NCBI RefSeq assembly: GCF_004358105.1
Contig: NZ_SMYL01000004.1
Span: 1 to 64,000, forward strand
DNA from: Sapientia aquatica
GTDB taxonomy: Bacteria > Pseudomonadota > Gammaproteobacteria > Burkholderiales > Burkholderiaceae_D
Direction: 5' to 3'
DNA length: 64,000 nucleotides
In this document: piece after piece, positions 45,102 through 54,622 of the stretch
Layout of the letters: every line of letters begins with the position of its first letter
Numbering within the stretch: position 1 is the stretch's first letter
Notes under the pieces: generated by a model
The model's database searches: none
What the model was told of the DNA's origin: nothing
The model's input: only the letters and a program-made list of their open reading frames with translations
Translations under genes and position numbers: made by a program

Positions 45102-46454
45102 TTGTTCACTCATTCCGCGTTTAGCACAGCAATCAAACTCGTCGCGCTCTTATTGGCTGCAGCTTGTGTGGGCACAAGCTGGGCTGGCACAACTGGACGC
45201 GACGAGCAAAAACGCGCCGCCGAATCGGAACACGCTGAGCTGCGCAAAAAGCTCAACGACCTTAAGCAAGACATTCTGAAAACAGAATCCGACAAACAGC
45301 ATGCCGAAGATGAATTGGCCGAATCCGAAGCAGCCATTTCTACCGCCAATCGCAAGCTGTTCGCTCTCAATGCCGAGCAGCAGCAAACTCAGCAAAAAAT
45401 CATTGATTTAGCCAATCAACAGCAACAATTGCAACAGCAAGTCGATCAGCAGAAAAAGCAGTTTTCTACCCTGCTGCGTCAGCAATACCAAACCGGCAAT
45501 AGCGACCGAATCAAATTCCTGCTGTCTGGCGACAATCCCAATCGCATCAACCGCGATTTGCAATATCTCGGGTACGTCTCGCAAAGCCAAAATCGGCTGA
45601 TAACTCAATTGCGCGAAAACTTAGCCGCCGTCGAGAGCAACAAGCTCGCGACCGAACAAGCCAAGCTTGATTTGGACGACATCGCCAAAGAACAAGAACA
45701 ACAAAAAGCCGATCTAGTTAAACAGCAAAACAAGCGTGCGGCGCTCATCAAACAGCTTTCCAGCAAACTGACTGCGCAACGCAAAGAAGCGGGACAATTA
45801 CAGAAAAACGAAACACGTTTAGCGAGTTTGGTCGATAAATTAAATCGACTAATCGAAGAACAACGCAAAGCCGAATTGCTGCAACAAGAAAAGCGCCGAG
45901 CCGCGCAATTGGCGCAAGAAGCAAAACGCAAGGCCGAGGCCCAACAAAATGCGGCTGCGTCAAAACAAGGAAATCAAAAAACGCCAGCCAAGCCGGTGGT
46001 TACCGCGCCAGAATCGATTGAAGTCACCAAGACACCCGAAAAAATCAATGATGGCAGTCAATTTGCCCAGCTAAAAGGCCGCTTGCGTTTGCCAATCAAA
46101 GGGGAATTAACCGCCAAATTTGGTAGCCAACGTGGGGAAGGCACGGTCTGGAAAGGCTTATTCATCCGCGCCTCAGAAGGCACCGAAGTCAAAGCGATTG
46201 CGTCGGGCAAAGTCATTTTTGCTGAATGGTTGCGCGGCTTTGGTAACCTGATCATTCTCGATCATGGCGGCCAATACATGAGTATTTATGGCAATAACCA
46301 AGCCGTCCTTAAGCAAGCGGGAGAGTCAGTTAACGCTGGCGACGTCATCGCCAGCGTGGGAAACAGCGGCGGCAATGAACAATCAGGTTTATACTTCGAG
46401 CTTCGTTTCCAAGGTAAAGCCATCGATCCACTCGGTTGGGTCAACCTGAAATAA
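45102..46454 (+). CDS. EnvC-like murein hydrolase activator (M23 domain)
   Basis: 450 residues. A TTG at 45102, directly after the gpmA stop, starts a signal peptide (AIKLVALLLAAACVGTSWA) with no other Met in reach; AAGG lies 15 bp upstream. A long coiled coil (about 35-260, rich in Gln, Lys and Glu) follows, then a C-terminal LytM/M23 domain (GELTAKFGSQRGEGTVWKGLFIRASEG). The zinc-ligand sites appear incomplete (the HXH region reads LYFEL), as in EnvC, so it should activate amidases during cell division rather than cut murein itself. ctpA follows on the same strand. Confidence 0.9.
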   Translation: MFTHSAFSTAIKLVALLLAAACVGTSWAGTTGRDEQKRAAESEHAELRKKLNDLKQDILKTESDKQHAEDELAESEAAISTANRKLFALNAEQQQTQQKIIDLANQQQQLQQQVDQQKKQFSTLLRQQYQTGNSDRIKFLLSGDNPNRINRDLQYLGYVSQSQNRLITQLRENLAAVESNKLATEQAKLDLDDIAKEQEQQKADLVKQQNKRAALIKQLSSKLTAQRKEAGQLQKNETRLASLVDKLNRLIEEQRKAELLQQEKRRAAQLAQEAKRKAEAQQNAAASKQGNQKTPAKPVVTAPESIEVTKTPEKINDGSQFAQLKGRLRLPIKGELTAKFGSQRGEGTVWKGLFIRASEGTEVKAIASGKVIFAEWLRGFGNLIILDHGGQYMSIYGNNQAVLKQAGESVNAGDVIASVGNSGGNEQSGLYFELRFQGKAIDPLGWVNLK

Positions 46455-46582
46455 CAATAGAAAACAAAGATTTACTTGGAATCCAGACCAAATTACAGTA
46501 AAAACTAATGAACTGGCATTAACTGCTTGAGCATAAGCGCTGAAGAGTTATTGCCAACACTTACATACGATCAGGCGAAAAA

Positions 46583-48091
46583 ATGGGTAATAAATTAAAG
46601 AATTTGGGATTAATCACGTTGGGATTAGTGGCCGGGGTCGCCGCTTCATTGCAGTTTTCTGCAATGGCTCAAAAAAACGTTGCGCCGCTGCCGATTGAAG
46701 AATTACGCCAATTGGCCGATGTGTTTGGCTTAATCAAATCCGATTATGTTGAGCCGGTGGATGACAGCAAGCTGATCTCCGAAGCCATCTCGGGCATGGT
46801 TTCTTCCCTCGACCCGCATTCGGTTTATCTGGATAAAAAAGCCTTTAAAGAGCTGCAAGAAAGCACCCAAGGTAAGTTCGTCGGCTTGGGTATTGAAGTC
46901 GGCATGGAAGACGGCTACGTCAAAATCATTTCGCCAATCGAAGATTCTCCTGCTGACAAAGCAGGCGTCAAAGCAGGCGATTTGATTACGAAATTGGATT
47001 CCTTGCCAGTCAAAGGCATGAGTTTGGACGAAGCCGTTAAACACATGCGCGGCGAACCGAATACCAAAATCACCATCACCATTGCGCGTAAAAACGTCGA
47101 TAAGCCCATCGTCTTGACGATTACCCGCGACCTCATTAAAACCCAAAGCGTTAAGGGCAAAATCATCGAACCCGGCTACGCTTGGTTGCGCGTATCCCAA
47201 TTCCAAGAACCTTCGCTCGACGATCTGGTGAAAAAGATCAACGCCTTGTATGCACAAGATCCGCACATCAAAGGCTTGGTGCTCGATTTGCGTAATAATC
47301 CGGGTGGTTTGGTTCCTAGCGCGATTGGGATTTCAGCGATCTTCCTGCCTAAGGATGTAACCGTCGTCACGACCAATGGCCAGATTCCCGAATCCAAAGC
47401 CAATTACACAGCGAGCCGCGAATATTATTCGACTCGCAGCGGCCCTGATCCATTAGCCAAACTGCCGGAAGGTATTAAGTCCGTGCCGATGGTCGTGCTG
47501 GTAAATACTGGTTCAGCGTCGGCTTCGGAAATCGTTTCTGGCGCTTTGCAGGATTACCACCGCGCGACCATTTTAGGGACCCAAACCTTTGGTAAAGGCT
47601 CGGTACAAACCATCCGTCAAATCAGCGCTGACACTGGCGTTAAAATCACCACAGCGCGCTACTACACACCAAGCGGCCGCTCGATTCAAGCCAAAGGTAT
47701 TACACCGGATTTGAATGTGGAAGAAACGGCCGAAAACGACGGCATCAACAGCCTGCGTTTGCGCGAAGCGGATTTGCAAAAGCATTTGAATAACGATACC
47801 GACGCCAAAGCAGGCACCGAGAAGCGCGATGAAGCCGAAGACGAAAAACGCGCCATCGAATTAGAAAAAACGCTCAAGCCATTGGAGTACGGCAGCGCCA
47901 CTGATTTCCAATTGATGCAAGCGTTAAACCATTTAAAAGGTTTGCCTGTCCAGTTAGCGAAGCCAGCCGATAAAGCCGATAGCAAAGAAGACGGCAAGGA
48001 CGATACTAACGGCGATAAAAAATCCGAAGTACCTAGTGCGCCATCTGCTCCGGCAGCACAAGATTTGAAGTCAAACAAACCTAAGAAATAA
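46583..48091 (+). CDS. Carboxy-terminal processing protease CtpA/Prc (S41)
   Basis: 502 residues with an N-terminal signal or anchor (LGLITLGLVAGVAASLQFSAMAQ). A PDZ domain (about 95-170, GLGIEVGMEDGYVKIISPIEDSPADKAGVKAGD) precedes the S41 catalytic domain. The Ser lies in GSASASEI (310-317) and Lys in TFGKGSVQ. The C-terminal part is low-complexity, with many Asp, Lys and Ala. It processes periplasmic proteins or envelope lipoproteins. It shares its strand with envC and moeB, 13 bp ahead of moeB. Confidence 0.93.
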   Translation: MGNKLKNLGLITLGLVAGVAASLQFSAMAQKNVAPLPIEELRQLADVFGLIKSDYVEPVDDSKLISEAISGMVSSLDPHSVYLDKKAFKELQESTQGKFVGLGIEVGMEDGYVKIISPIEDSPADKAGVKAGDLITKLDSLPVKGMSLDEAVKHMRGEPNTKITITIARKNVDKPIVLTITRDLIKTQSVKGKIIEPGYAWLRVSQFQEPSLDDLVKKINALYAQDPHIKGLVLDLRNNPGGLVPSAIGISAIFLPKDVTVVTTNGQIPESKANYTASREYYSTRSGPDPLAKLPEGIKSVPMVVLVNTGSASASEIVSGALQDYHRATILGTQTFGKGSVQTIRQISADTGVKITTARYYTPSGRSIQAKGITPDLNVEETAENDGINSLRLREADLQKHLNNDTDAKAGTEKRDEAEDEKRAIELEKTLKPLEYGSATDFQLMQALNHLKGLPVQLAKPADKADSKEDGKDDTNGDKKSEVPSAPSAPAAQDLKSNKPKK

Positions 48092-48104
48092 CAGCGAGAC
48101 CGCT

Positions 48105-48872
48105 TTGGATGATCAACAGTTACTGCGTTATTCACGCCACATCTTGCTCAACGAGATTGGCATTGAAGGGCAAAGTAGGCTCTTGGCCGCCAAAGCGCTC
48201 ATCATCGGCGCCGGTGGACTAGGTTCACCCGCCGCGTTTTATTTGGCTTCTGCCGGAGTTGGTTCGATCACCATTGTCGATCACGACCAAGTCGATCTAA
48301 CGAATCTACAGCGCCAAATTCTGCACACCGAAGACCGCGTCGGCATGAATAAAGTTGATTCTGCCAAACTGACTTTAACCCAACTTAATCCTCACATTAC
48401 CATCAACGCATTAGCTGAAAAAGTCGATGCGGCACGTCTTCATGAATTAATTAGCGCTGCCGATATCGTGCTCGATTGTTCCGATAATTTTGCAACCCGA
48501 CACGCGGTCAATGCGGCTTGCGTGGCGCACCGCAAGCCCTTGGTATCCGGCGCGGCAATCGGCTTTGACGGACAATGCAGCGTGTTCGATTCACGCAATG
48601 AAAATACGCCGTGCTACGCCTGCATCTTCCCAGCGGATTTGCATGTCGAAGAGGTCGCTTGCTCGACTATGGGGGTATTCGCTCCGCTGGTGGGCATTAT
48701 CGGCACGACTCAAGCGGCGGAAGCGCTAAAAGTCATTATGCATCTGGGCACAAGTCTGGCGGGTAAATTACTAATGCTAGACGCTCGCACCATGGAATGG
48801 CAACAAATTAAAGCGCAACGTAATCCACATTGCGCCGTATGCGGCAGCAGTACCAAAACCGAAAATCACTAA
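48105..48872 (+). CDS. moeB: ThiF/MoeB-family E1-like adenylyltransferase
   Basis: 255 residues from a TTG at 48105. It activates the C-terminus of a sulfur-carrier protein (MoaD or ThiS) with ATP. The nucleotide site is IIGAGGLGSPAAFYL, and Arg and Asp of DNLQRQ-like TNLQRQILH are present. Zn-binding cysteine pairs are CYAC and CAVC. The active Cys candidate is in EVACSTMGVFAP. MoeB and HesA/ThiF cannot be separated by sequence alone; MoeB is favoured for the 250-residue length. It follows ctpA closely. Confidence 0.88.
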   Translation: MDDQQLLRYSRHILLNEIGIEGQSRLLAAKALIIGAGGLGSPAAFYLASAGVGSITIVDHDQVDLTNLQRQILHTEDRVGMNKVDSAKLTLTQLNPHITINALAEKVDAARLHELISAADIVLDCSDNFATRHAVNAACVAHRKPLVSGAAIGFDGQCSVFDSRNENTPCYACIFPADLHVEEVACSTMGVFAPLVGIIGTTQAAEALKVIMHLGTSLAGKLLMLDARTMEWQQIKAQRNPHCAVCGSSTKTENH

Positions 48873-48881
48873 GGAATCATC

Positions 48882-49100
48882 ATGGCAAAAAAACCGAAAC
48901 AAGACGAGATCGATCCAGAAACAATGGCGATCATTGAATGGTGCATCGAAGTCGAAGGCTTCTTAGTGGCCGGCGGCGCAACTCAAGAACAGGCGCAGGA
49001 ACATATTGAGGAAGAAGTCGAATGGTTTACCGATTTATACTACGACGGATTGACGCCAGAACAAGCGGCCAAAGAAGCCTTGGCTGATCCGCAGCCGTAA
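48882..49100 (+). CDS. Small acidic hypothetical protein
   Basis: 72 residues, strongly acidic (MAIIEWCIEVEGFLVAGG, EEEVEWFTDLYYDGLTPEQAAKEAL). Helical, with no signal peptide or known motif. GGAAT precedes the ATG, 9 bp after moeB, and a terminator follows, so it is the last gene of the moeB operon. It is not recognised. One of several short acidic proteins found beside moeB in Burkholderiales is possible, but not shown. Confidence 0.75.
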   Translation: MAKKPKQDEIDPETMAIIEWCIEVEGFLVAGGATQEQAQEHIEEEVEWFTDLYYDGLTPEQAAKEALADPQP

Positions 49101-49123
49101 TCGTTATGCGCCACAAAAATAAC

Positions 49124-49154
49124 ATCAGCCCGCCAAAAACGGGCTGATTTTATT
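49124..49154 (+). terminator. Rho-independent terminator after the small acidic protein
   Basis: ATCAGCCCG pairs with CGGGCTGAT, followed by TTTATTT. The convergent pab gene ends at 49150 within it. Confidence 0.85.
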
Positions 49155-51039
49155 TGATCAACACCGCCTTCATCACTCCACGCAGTGCGTTGCATAAAAC
49201 GAGTTCGTCTGCCCGTTCAATGTCGTCAATAGTAAGCTTGCGCTCGCTTGCTAACCACGTCGGATCATCCAACAAAACAGAACGCATCACGCCCGGCAAG
49301 ACGCCGCTGCACAAAGGTGGCGTGTACCATTTACCATCGAGCTTAGCGAACACATTTGTACGCCCGCCTTCCGTCACTTCACCTAATTCATTGCAGAACA
49401 ACATATCGAATGCGCCTTGCGTCTCTGCCTGCTGCCAAGCGTGATCGTAGTCAGCGCGCAGGGTGGTTTTGTGTTGCAACCAAATGTCGTTGGATTGGGT
49501 ACGTTGCGCGGCGAGCAGGACCTTCACCGGTTCTGTCATTGGCGCTAAGACCGCGCTTTGAATGGTAATTTCGCCTACGCCATTAAGGCTTAATTTCAAT
49601 CGATGCGCAGTCGCCACTGGCAAGTTGGCGCAATAAGTTTCTAGCTGTTGTTGAAGAGTGGATTCAGTAACCGCAATCCCAAAATAGCGCGCACTGCTTT
49701 GCAGTCGGCACAGATGTCGATCTAGCTGGCGGCAACCGTCTTCACGGGTTGCATACATCGTTTCAAACAAAGCGAACTGCGCTGGCAACGAGGTTAAAAA
49801 GCGCGCCTTTAACAGGCTTTCTTGATACTCATCCGCAGCAATGCTATCAAACACAATCCCTGCACCAACGCCCATGACACCTTGGCGAATATACGAGGAA
49901 TCGGGCTCCGTTAACTGCAAGGTACGAATCGGGACGGACAAACAAAAATCGGGCAAAGTGATGTCATCGCTTTGGGGATGAGGATCAAACCAACCAAGCG
50001 CGCCAGTGTACATTCCACGCGGCTCGGTCTCGACTTCATCGATGATTTCCATCGTGCGTAATTTAGGTGCGCCGGTAATTGAGCCGCAGGGATAAAGCGC
50101 GCGCAGTACTTGTCCCAAATTCACATCAGCACGACATTGTGCCGTAATTGTTGACGTCATTTGTAAAACAGAATTAAAGCGCTGCACCTCAAACAATTGC
50201 GGCACACGCACCGAGCCAAGTTGCGCGATTCGACTTAAATCATTACGCAACAAATCGACAATCATAACGTTTTCAGCGCGGTTTTTATTGTCCGTGGAAA
50301 GCGCCTGGCTGCGCTCGGTGTTGAGCTGACTATCGAATTCTTCGCTATCCGTCGCCGACGCGGCGGCCGTGCCTTTCATCGGACGCGCATACAAAGTACC
50401 TTTCTGATGGCGCACAAATAATTCCGGCGACAATGACAATATGGCCGAGCCATCAGGCAAAGCAATCAACGCTCCGTAGGGTACAGCTTGGCGCTCACGC
50501 AGCCGGATGTAGAGTGCAAAAATACTACCGTAAGTCTCAAAATGAAAACGAAAGGTGTAGTTGACTTGGTAGGTATCGCCCGCCGCAATGTAGTGCTGAA
50601 TGAGCTCAATGGCCGATGTAAATTCGGCTTCATCAACGCTTGCGCGCAAGTTCGCAATGCCAGCTACTGAGGCAGTTTCGGCATCAGCTATTTGAGCTTG
50701 CAACCACTCAGTGACTTGCTCTTGACTTAGTTTTTGACAGGTTCGGTACAACAGAATACGCGATGGAGTTGCTTGCAATTTTTCGCTAATCGCATCGATT
50801 TCTTGCAGCTGCGCACCCAACTCATACGAGAAAGCAGCCAGCACAAAATAGCCTTCAGCGAGAGCATTTTCCAGCTCATCAATGGCGTTAGAAAATTGCT
50901 GCTTACTTGCCCAAACTATTTCGCGCACAAACTCCGTATACAAACGTGACGTTGCCTGTGTCGCGGTGGAATGGCTATCATCAAGCAGGGCAAAACTAGG
51001 CATGAGAATCGGGATAAAAAGAGAGATGCGACAACGCAT
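49150..51039 (-). CDS. Aminodeoxychorismate synthase I / aminodeoxychorismate lyase fusion (PabB-PabC)
   Basis: 629 residues that make p-aminobenzoate for folate. The N-terminal 410 residues are chorismate-binding PabB (GDTYQVNYTFRF, RPMKGTAAA, MIVDLLRNDLSRIAQ, GSITGAPKLRTMEIID). The C-terminal 210 are PabC, a PLP lyase (LFETMYATREDG, DRHLCRLQSSARYFGI, EVTEGGRTNVF). Two starts compete: ATG 51039 gives a TAATG junction with slmA; ATG 51003 gives the usual N-terminus MPSFALLDD. Neither has a good ribosome binding site. The amidotransferase partner PabA is not in the window. Confidence 0.93.
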   Translation of the reverse strand: MRCRISLFIPILMPSFALLDDSHSTATQATSRLYTEFVREIVWASKQQFSNAIDELENALAEGYFVLAAFSYELGAQLQEIDAISEKLQATPSRILLYRTCQKLSQEQVTEWLQAQIADAETASVAGIANLRASVDEAEFTSAIELIQHYIAAGDTYQVNYTFRFHFETYGSIFALYIRLRERQAVPYGALIALPDGSAILSLSPELFVRHQKGTLYARPMKGTAAASATDSEEFDSQLNTERSQALSTDNKNRAENVMIVDLLRNDLSRIAQLGSVRVPQLFEVQRFNSVLQMTSTITAQCRADVNLGQVLRALYPCGSITGAPKLRTMEIIDEVETEPRGMYTGALGWFDPHPQSDDITLPDFCLSVPIRTLQLTEPDSSYIRQGVMGVGAGIVFDSIAADEYQESLLKARFLTSLPAQFALFETMYATREDGCRQLDRHLCRLQSSARYFGIAVTESTLQQQLETYCANLPVATAHRLKLSLNGVGEITIQSAVLAPMTEPVKVLLAAQRTQSNDIWLQHKTTLRADYDHAWQQAETQGAFDMLFCNELGEVTEGGRTNVFAKLDGKWYTPPLCSGVLPGVMRSVLLDDPTWLASERKLTIDDIERADELVLCNALRGVMKAVLIK

Positions 51040-51614
51040 TAAGAGAGTAAAAACGCGATCTGCTGCGCGGCATTCTCAAGCGGGTTTTGTTTGAAGGAGG
51101 TTTTAACAAAGCGCTGCCAGCGCCCCAGCAACATGGCAACGATCAAATTAGCGCGCACAGCTACTTCGGCTTCATTAAGTTCACCCGCCACCACCGACAA
51201 TCGCAAGGCTTGCTTTAATGCGAGTTCAATCCGATCAACAAACTGATTCATACGCAATTGCAAACGCTCGTCTTCGTTGATTAAGGCGTCGCCGATCATC
51301 ACCTTGGTCATGCCGGGATTGCGGGACGAAAAGCTCAACAACATCAAACTAATTTCCTGCGCTTGCATCACACCATTTTCTTGTTGGGTGGTGATTTGAT
51401 TGATCAGGCCAAACACGCTGCTTTCGATAAACTCAATCAAGCCTTCAAACATTTGCGCCTTGCTGGCGAAATGACGATACAACGCGGCTTCCGAAACACC
51501 GATGCGCGCGGCCAACGACGCCGTGGTGATTTTCTCTGCTTTAGGGTTCTCCAACATGCTCGCCAGAGTTTGCAAAATATGCAGTTTCTTTTCGCCCGGT
51601 TTAGAAGTTGCCAT
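51039..51614 (-). CDS. slmA: Nucleoid occlusion factor SlmA (TetR family)
   Basis: Blocks FtsZ ring assembly over the nucleoid when bound to SlmA-binding sites. 191 residues, close to E. coli. The helix-turn-helix is ITTASLAARIGVSEAALYRHFASKAQMFEGLIEF, and the C-terminal dimer domain is specific to SlmA (MLLSFSSRNPGMTKVMIGDAL). The ATG is 5 bp after the HAD gene stop. It shares its stop with the pab start (TAATG). Confidence 0.92.
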   Translation of the reverse strand: MATSKPGEKKLHILQTLASMLENPKAEKITTASLAARIGVSEAALYRHFASKAQMFEGLIEFIESSVFGLINQITTQQENGVMQAQEISLMLLSFSSRNPGMTKVMIGDALINEDERLQLRMNQFVDRIELALKQALRLSVVAGELNEAEVAVRANLIVAMLLGRWQRFVKTSFKQNPLENAAQQIAFLLS

Positions 51615-51619
51615 GGTCT

Positions 51620-52345
51620 CTACTTGGTTAAGGAAAGTCGTGATAATTGCGCTGGTAATTGTTTAATCGAACGCAGTTTTACATCTACAAAATGAGGCTT
51701 GGCAAAGCGCTTATTGGCCGCCAGCTTTAGGTACTGGGTAATCCAAACTGTTTTCATGCCAAGCTGTTTGGCGGTTTTTAAATTGTCGCGCGTGTCTTCA
51801 ATTAAAACACAATGTTGCGCCGCTAATTTTTGTTTGGCTAGGATTTTCTTCAGTAACCAACGACTAGGTTTGGGACGCAAACGTCCGTGCACCCGCATCG
51901 ATTCAATCGCAATATGCTGTTCAAAATGACTCTGCAAGCGCAAGTGCCGCACTACTTGACGAGCGTAATGGCGCGGAGCATTGGTAAACAGTACTTTGCG
52001 TCCCGGCAAACGTTGCAATAACTGCTTTAAACCAGCTTCAAAGCGCAGCATGTCAGGCAAATTAGCGAATTCATGCGCTTGCTGTAAAAACTCGGCTGGA
52101 TTGACTTGGTGATGCTCAATCAACCCTAACAAGGTCGCGCCGTATTTTTTCCAATACAGCACCCGCGCCGCATCTACCGTGGCATCGTCGGCCGGTTGTT
52201 CTGCGCTTCCCAGCAAGGTCGCCATGTACGCATTCATGTTTGCGTGCATGGCGGGAAAGACCGCATGATTGGCGTTATGCAGCGTGTTGTCCAAATCAAT
52301 CAACCACGTAATGGTTGGCCGAGAACGGTGCAAATAGTTACTCAA
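51620..52345 (-). CDS. HAD-superfamily pyrimidine 5'-nucleotidase
   Basis: 241 residues. The HAD motif I is TWLIDLDNTLHN (DXDXT type), motif II VLFTNAPR, and Asp of motif IV in CVLIEDTRDNLKTAKQLGM. This set is typical of the pyrimidine 5'-nucleotidase (YjjG/SDT1) group, which hydrolyses pyrimidine nucleoside monophosphates. It lies between argB and slmA; the same order is seen in related Burkholderiales. The product has no signal peptide. Confidence 0.9.
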   Translation of the reverse strand: MSNYLHRSRPTITWLIDLDNTLHNANHAVFPAMHANMNAYMATLLGSAEQPADDATVDAARVLYWKKYGATLLGLIEHHQVNPAEFLQQAHEFANLPDMLRFEAGLKQLLQRLPGRKVLFTNAPRHYARQVVRHLRLQSHFEQHIAIESMRVHGRLRPKPSRWLLKKILAKQKLAAQHCVLIEDTRDNLKTAKQLGMKTVWITQYLKLAANKRFAKPHFVDVKLRSIKQLPAQLSRLSLTK

Positions 52346-52366
52346 TGCGGGTTCTAAATTATTAGC

Positions 52367-53341
52367 TTAATGACTGCGTATCATGGTGCCGAACGCTTGC
52401 TCTGTCAGCACTTCCAACAACAGCGAATGCTCGATGCGCCCGTCGATAATATGCACAGTGTTGACACCCGATTTAGCGGCATCCAAAGCAGAAGAAATCT
52501 TGGGCAACATGCCGCCTGAAATCGTGCCATCGGCAAACATCTCGTCGATTTCGCGTGCGGATAAATCGGTCACCAAATTACCCTGTTTGTCCAACACGCC
52601 GGGAATATTGGTCATCATGATGAGCTTTTCGGCTTTTAAAATTTCCGCAATTTTGCCGGCCACTACGTCTGCATTGATGTTGTATGCCTGACCGTCAATG
52701 CCGAAACCAATTGGCGAAATAATTGGGATGAACGCGTCGTCCTGCAGAGCTTTGACCACCGCCGGATTGATCGCGTCGATTTCACCAACAAAACCGATGT
52801 CGAGGAATTTACCTGGGTTCTCACGATCGGGCATTTCGTAACGCCGTGCACGAATCAAGCCACCGTCTTTGCCGGTTAAACCAACTGCTTGGCCGCCGTA
52901 ATGATTAATCAACATCACAATATCTTGCTGCACTTCGCCGCCCAACACCCACTCGACTACTTCCATGGTTTCTTCGTCGGTGATCCGCATGCCTTGGACG
53001 AACGTGCCTTGCTTACCGATTTTCTTTAACGCGCTATCAATTTGTGGACCGCCGCCGTGCACCACGACGGGGTTCATACCGACCAATTTCAACAAAATCA
53101 CGTCGCGTGCGAAACCGTGTTTCAAGCGTTCTTCTGTCATCGCGTTGCCACCGTATTTGACTACGATGGTCTTGCCGTGGAATTTGCGAATATACGGCAA
53201 CGCTTCGGCCAAGATTTCGGCCTTGATGTGCGGGGCCAGGGTGTCGGTAGCGATTTCACTAATGACGGGCAAATCCGATGGCAGTTCTGAGTCGATGTTG
53301 GTGGGCAGGATGGCGGGCGGTTCGGTAGGCAGAGTAGTCAT
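52367..53341 (-). CDS. argB: Acetylglutamate kinase
   Basis: Phosphorylates N-acetylglutamate in arginine synthesis. Of 324 residues the last 290 are the kinase: [29 protein letters not shown], and the nucleotide part [37 protein letters not shown]. The first 35 residues ([19 protein letters not shown]) are a Pro-rich leader that may be nonessential or mark a later real start. It lacks the long N-terminal helix of the arginine-inhibited class, but this is not certain. It starts the argB, HAD, slmA, pab run, and is divergent from the sigma factor gene. Confidence 0.93.
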   Translation of the reverse strand: MTTLPTEPPAILPTNIDSELPSDLPVISEIATDTLAPHIKAEILAEALPYIRKFHGKTIVVKYGGNAMTEERLKHGFARDVILLKLVGMNPVVVHGGGPQIDSALKKIGKQGTFVQGMRITDEETMEVVEWVLGGEVQQDIVMLINHYGGQAVGLTGKDGGLIRARRYEMPDRENPGKFLDIGFVGEIDAINPAVVKALQDDAFIPIISPIGFGIDGQAYNINADVVAGKIAEILKAEKLIMMTNIPGVLDKQGNLVTDLSAREIDEMFADGTISGGMLPKISSALDAAKSGVNTVHIIDGRIEHSLLLEVLTEQAFGTMIRSH

Positions 53342-53443
53342 GTCAAATCCTAAAAAATTATCGATGAGATTTTACCGTGAAATGGTTTTTGCAATCGTGA
53401 AATTCTTGTAATAAATCAACTAATACTTTAGGCTAACGCACAA

Positions 53444-54007
53444 ATGACCGATCCCACTCTCTTCCAACAGCTCGAAGCCATGCGACCCGCCTTGCTGCGG
53501 TTTGCATTATTACAATTACGCAATCCCGAATTGGCCGAAGATGCCGTGCAAGATGCGTTGCTAGCGATCTTGGAAAAGCCCGATCAATTTGCAGGCAGTT
53601 CTAGCCTACGTACCTACGTCATTGGGATACTCAAGTTTAAGATTATTGACAGCTTGCGCGTGGCTGGACGCACCGTTCAGATTGAGACTGAACCAGATCA
53701 ATCCGAAGACGATGTCATTGATCATTTATTTACCGCCAACGGCCACACGGTCGATCCGCCACAAGCTTGGGGCAATCCAGATGCGGTGTTGCAGCAGCAA
53801 GACTTTTTTCGGGTGATGGAAATCTGCCTAGAGAAGTTACCAGCGCAAAACGCACGGGTATTTATGATGCGCGAGTGGTTGGATTTGGAAACCGAAGAAA
53901 TTTGTAAGGAATTGCAGTTGAGTTCGTCTAATCTCTGGGTGATTCTTTATCGCGCCCGCTTACGGTTAAGAGAATGTCTTGATATCAACTGGTTTGCCAA
54001 CCAATAG
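53444..54007 (+). CDS. ECF-like RNA polymerase sigma factor
   Basis: 187 residues with sigma-70 region 2 (LRNPELAEDAVQDALLAILEKPDQFAGSSSLRTYVIGILKFKIIDSLR) and region 4 (ICKELQLSSSNLWVILYRARLRLRECL). There is no region 1.1 or 3, so it belongs to the ECF group. The gene that follows after 45 bp encodes a small protein with a HX3CX2C zinc motif, the arrangement of an anti-sigma factor. The regulon is unknown. Confidence 0.9.
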   Translation: MTDPTLFQQLEAMRPALLRFALLQLRNPELAEDAVQDALLAILEKPDQFAGSSSLRTYVIGILKFKIIDSLRVAGRTVQIETEPDQSEDDVIDHLFTANGHTVDPPQAWGNPDAVLQQQDFFRVMEICLEKLPAQNARVFMMREWLDLETEEICKELQLSSSNLWVILYRARLRLRECLDINWFANQ

Positions 54008-54052
54008 ACGTTGGTGAATAACAAAGACTGAATGAAGTATTGGAGTGTTAGC

Positions 54053-54247
54053 ATGGGCATCAAACCAACTTGCAAAGAAGTACATCGCTTGGTATCCGAG
54101 CAAATGGATCGCGATTTAAACATCGTCGAAAAAGCACGGATGCGCGTTCATTTAATGATTTGTGATGCCTGCACCAATTTCAGCGCTCAGATGCAGCTCA
54201 TTCGGCGCGCCATGCATCAGTTTCCCTTGGACAAAGACGGCAAATGA
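54053..54247 (+). CDS. Small zinc-binding anti-sigma-like protein (zf-HC2 type)
   Basis: 64 residues. The cluster H-L-M-I-C-D-A-C (HX3CX2C), with an upstream Cys and His in CKEVHRL, is the ZAS zinc-binding anti-sigma signature. There is no membrane segment, so it acts in the cytoplasm. ATG 54053 is preferred to 54032 because GGAG precedes it by about 8 bp. It sits 45 bp after the sigma gene and overlaps the next gene by ATGA. Redox-released anti-sigma factors of this kind are known, and that function is inferred here. Confidence 0.8.
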   Translation: MGIKPTCKEVHRLVSEQMDRDLNIVEKARMRVHLMICDACTNFSAQMQLIRRAMHQFPLDKDGK

Positions 54248-54465
54248 GCATTTGCCCGCGCTGCGCGAGTCAATTTACCTGTGCAATGGCCGACAATACT
54301 GGCCAACCTTGCTGGTGCACCACCTTACCCATTGCGCCTGTGTTACCGATTTATCCCGAGCTAGCTGGCCAATCTGGCGCCAGCTGCTTTTGCCCGATCT
54401 GTTTAAAGGAATGGAGCCAATCCGCTGCAACAGAAAACGCGGTTGCGCCTACCCAAAAGCCATAA
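54244..54465 (+). CDS. Cysteine-rich CWC-family protein
   Basis: 73 residues with eight cysteines: CPRC near the N-terminus, F-T-C, C-W-C and CFCPIC near the C-terminus. This pattern is the CWC family (PF14375), thought to bind zinc; the function is not established. It overlaps the anti-sigma-like gene by 4 bp (ATGA), so the two are co-translated after the sigma gene. Confidence 0.8.
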   Translation: MSICPRCASQFTCAMADNTGQPCWCTTLPIAPVLPIYPELAGQSGASCFCPICLKEWSQSAATENAVAPTQKP

Positions 54466-54622
54466 CGCACCTAAGATCGGTAAATTTCGCTTCTTAAAAA
54501 CCCTGTTTCATCACCAAAATCACGTCTTTTGCCGCATAGATTGCGCTTTTTATCTGCTCAAAAATATAATTCGGTCACATAATTGGTTGTTAATGGTGAA
54601 TCAACTTTATAGAGGACAAGAT

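Noticed and set aside
54443-54622. Extended N-terminus for the Yip1-like gene
   Set aside because: The 60 extra residues are not typical and overlap the CWC gene; ATG 54623 has a good ribosome binding site.
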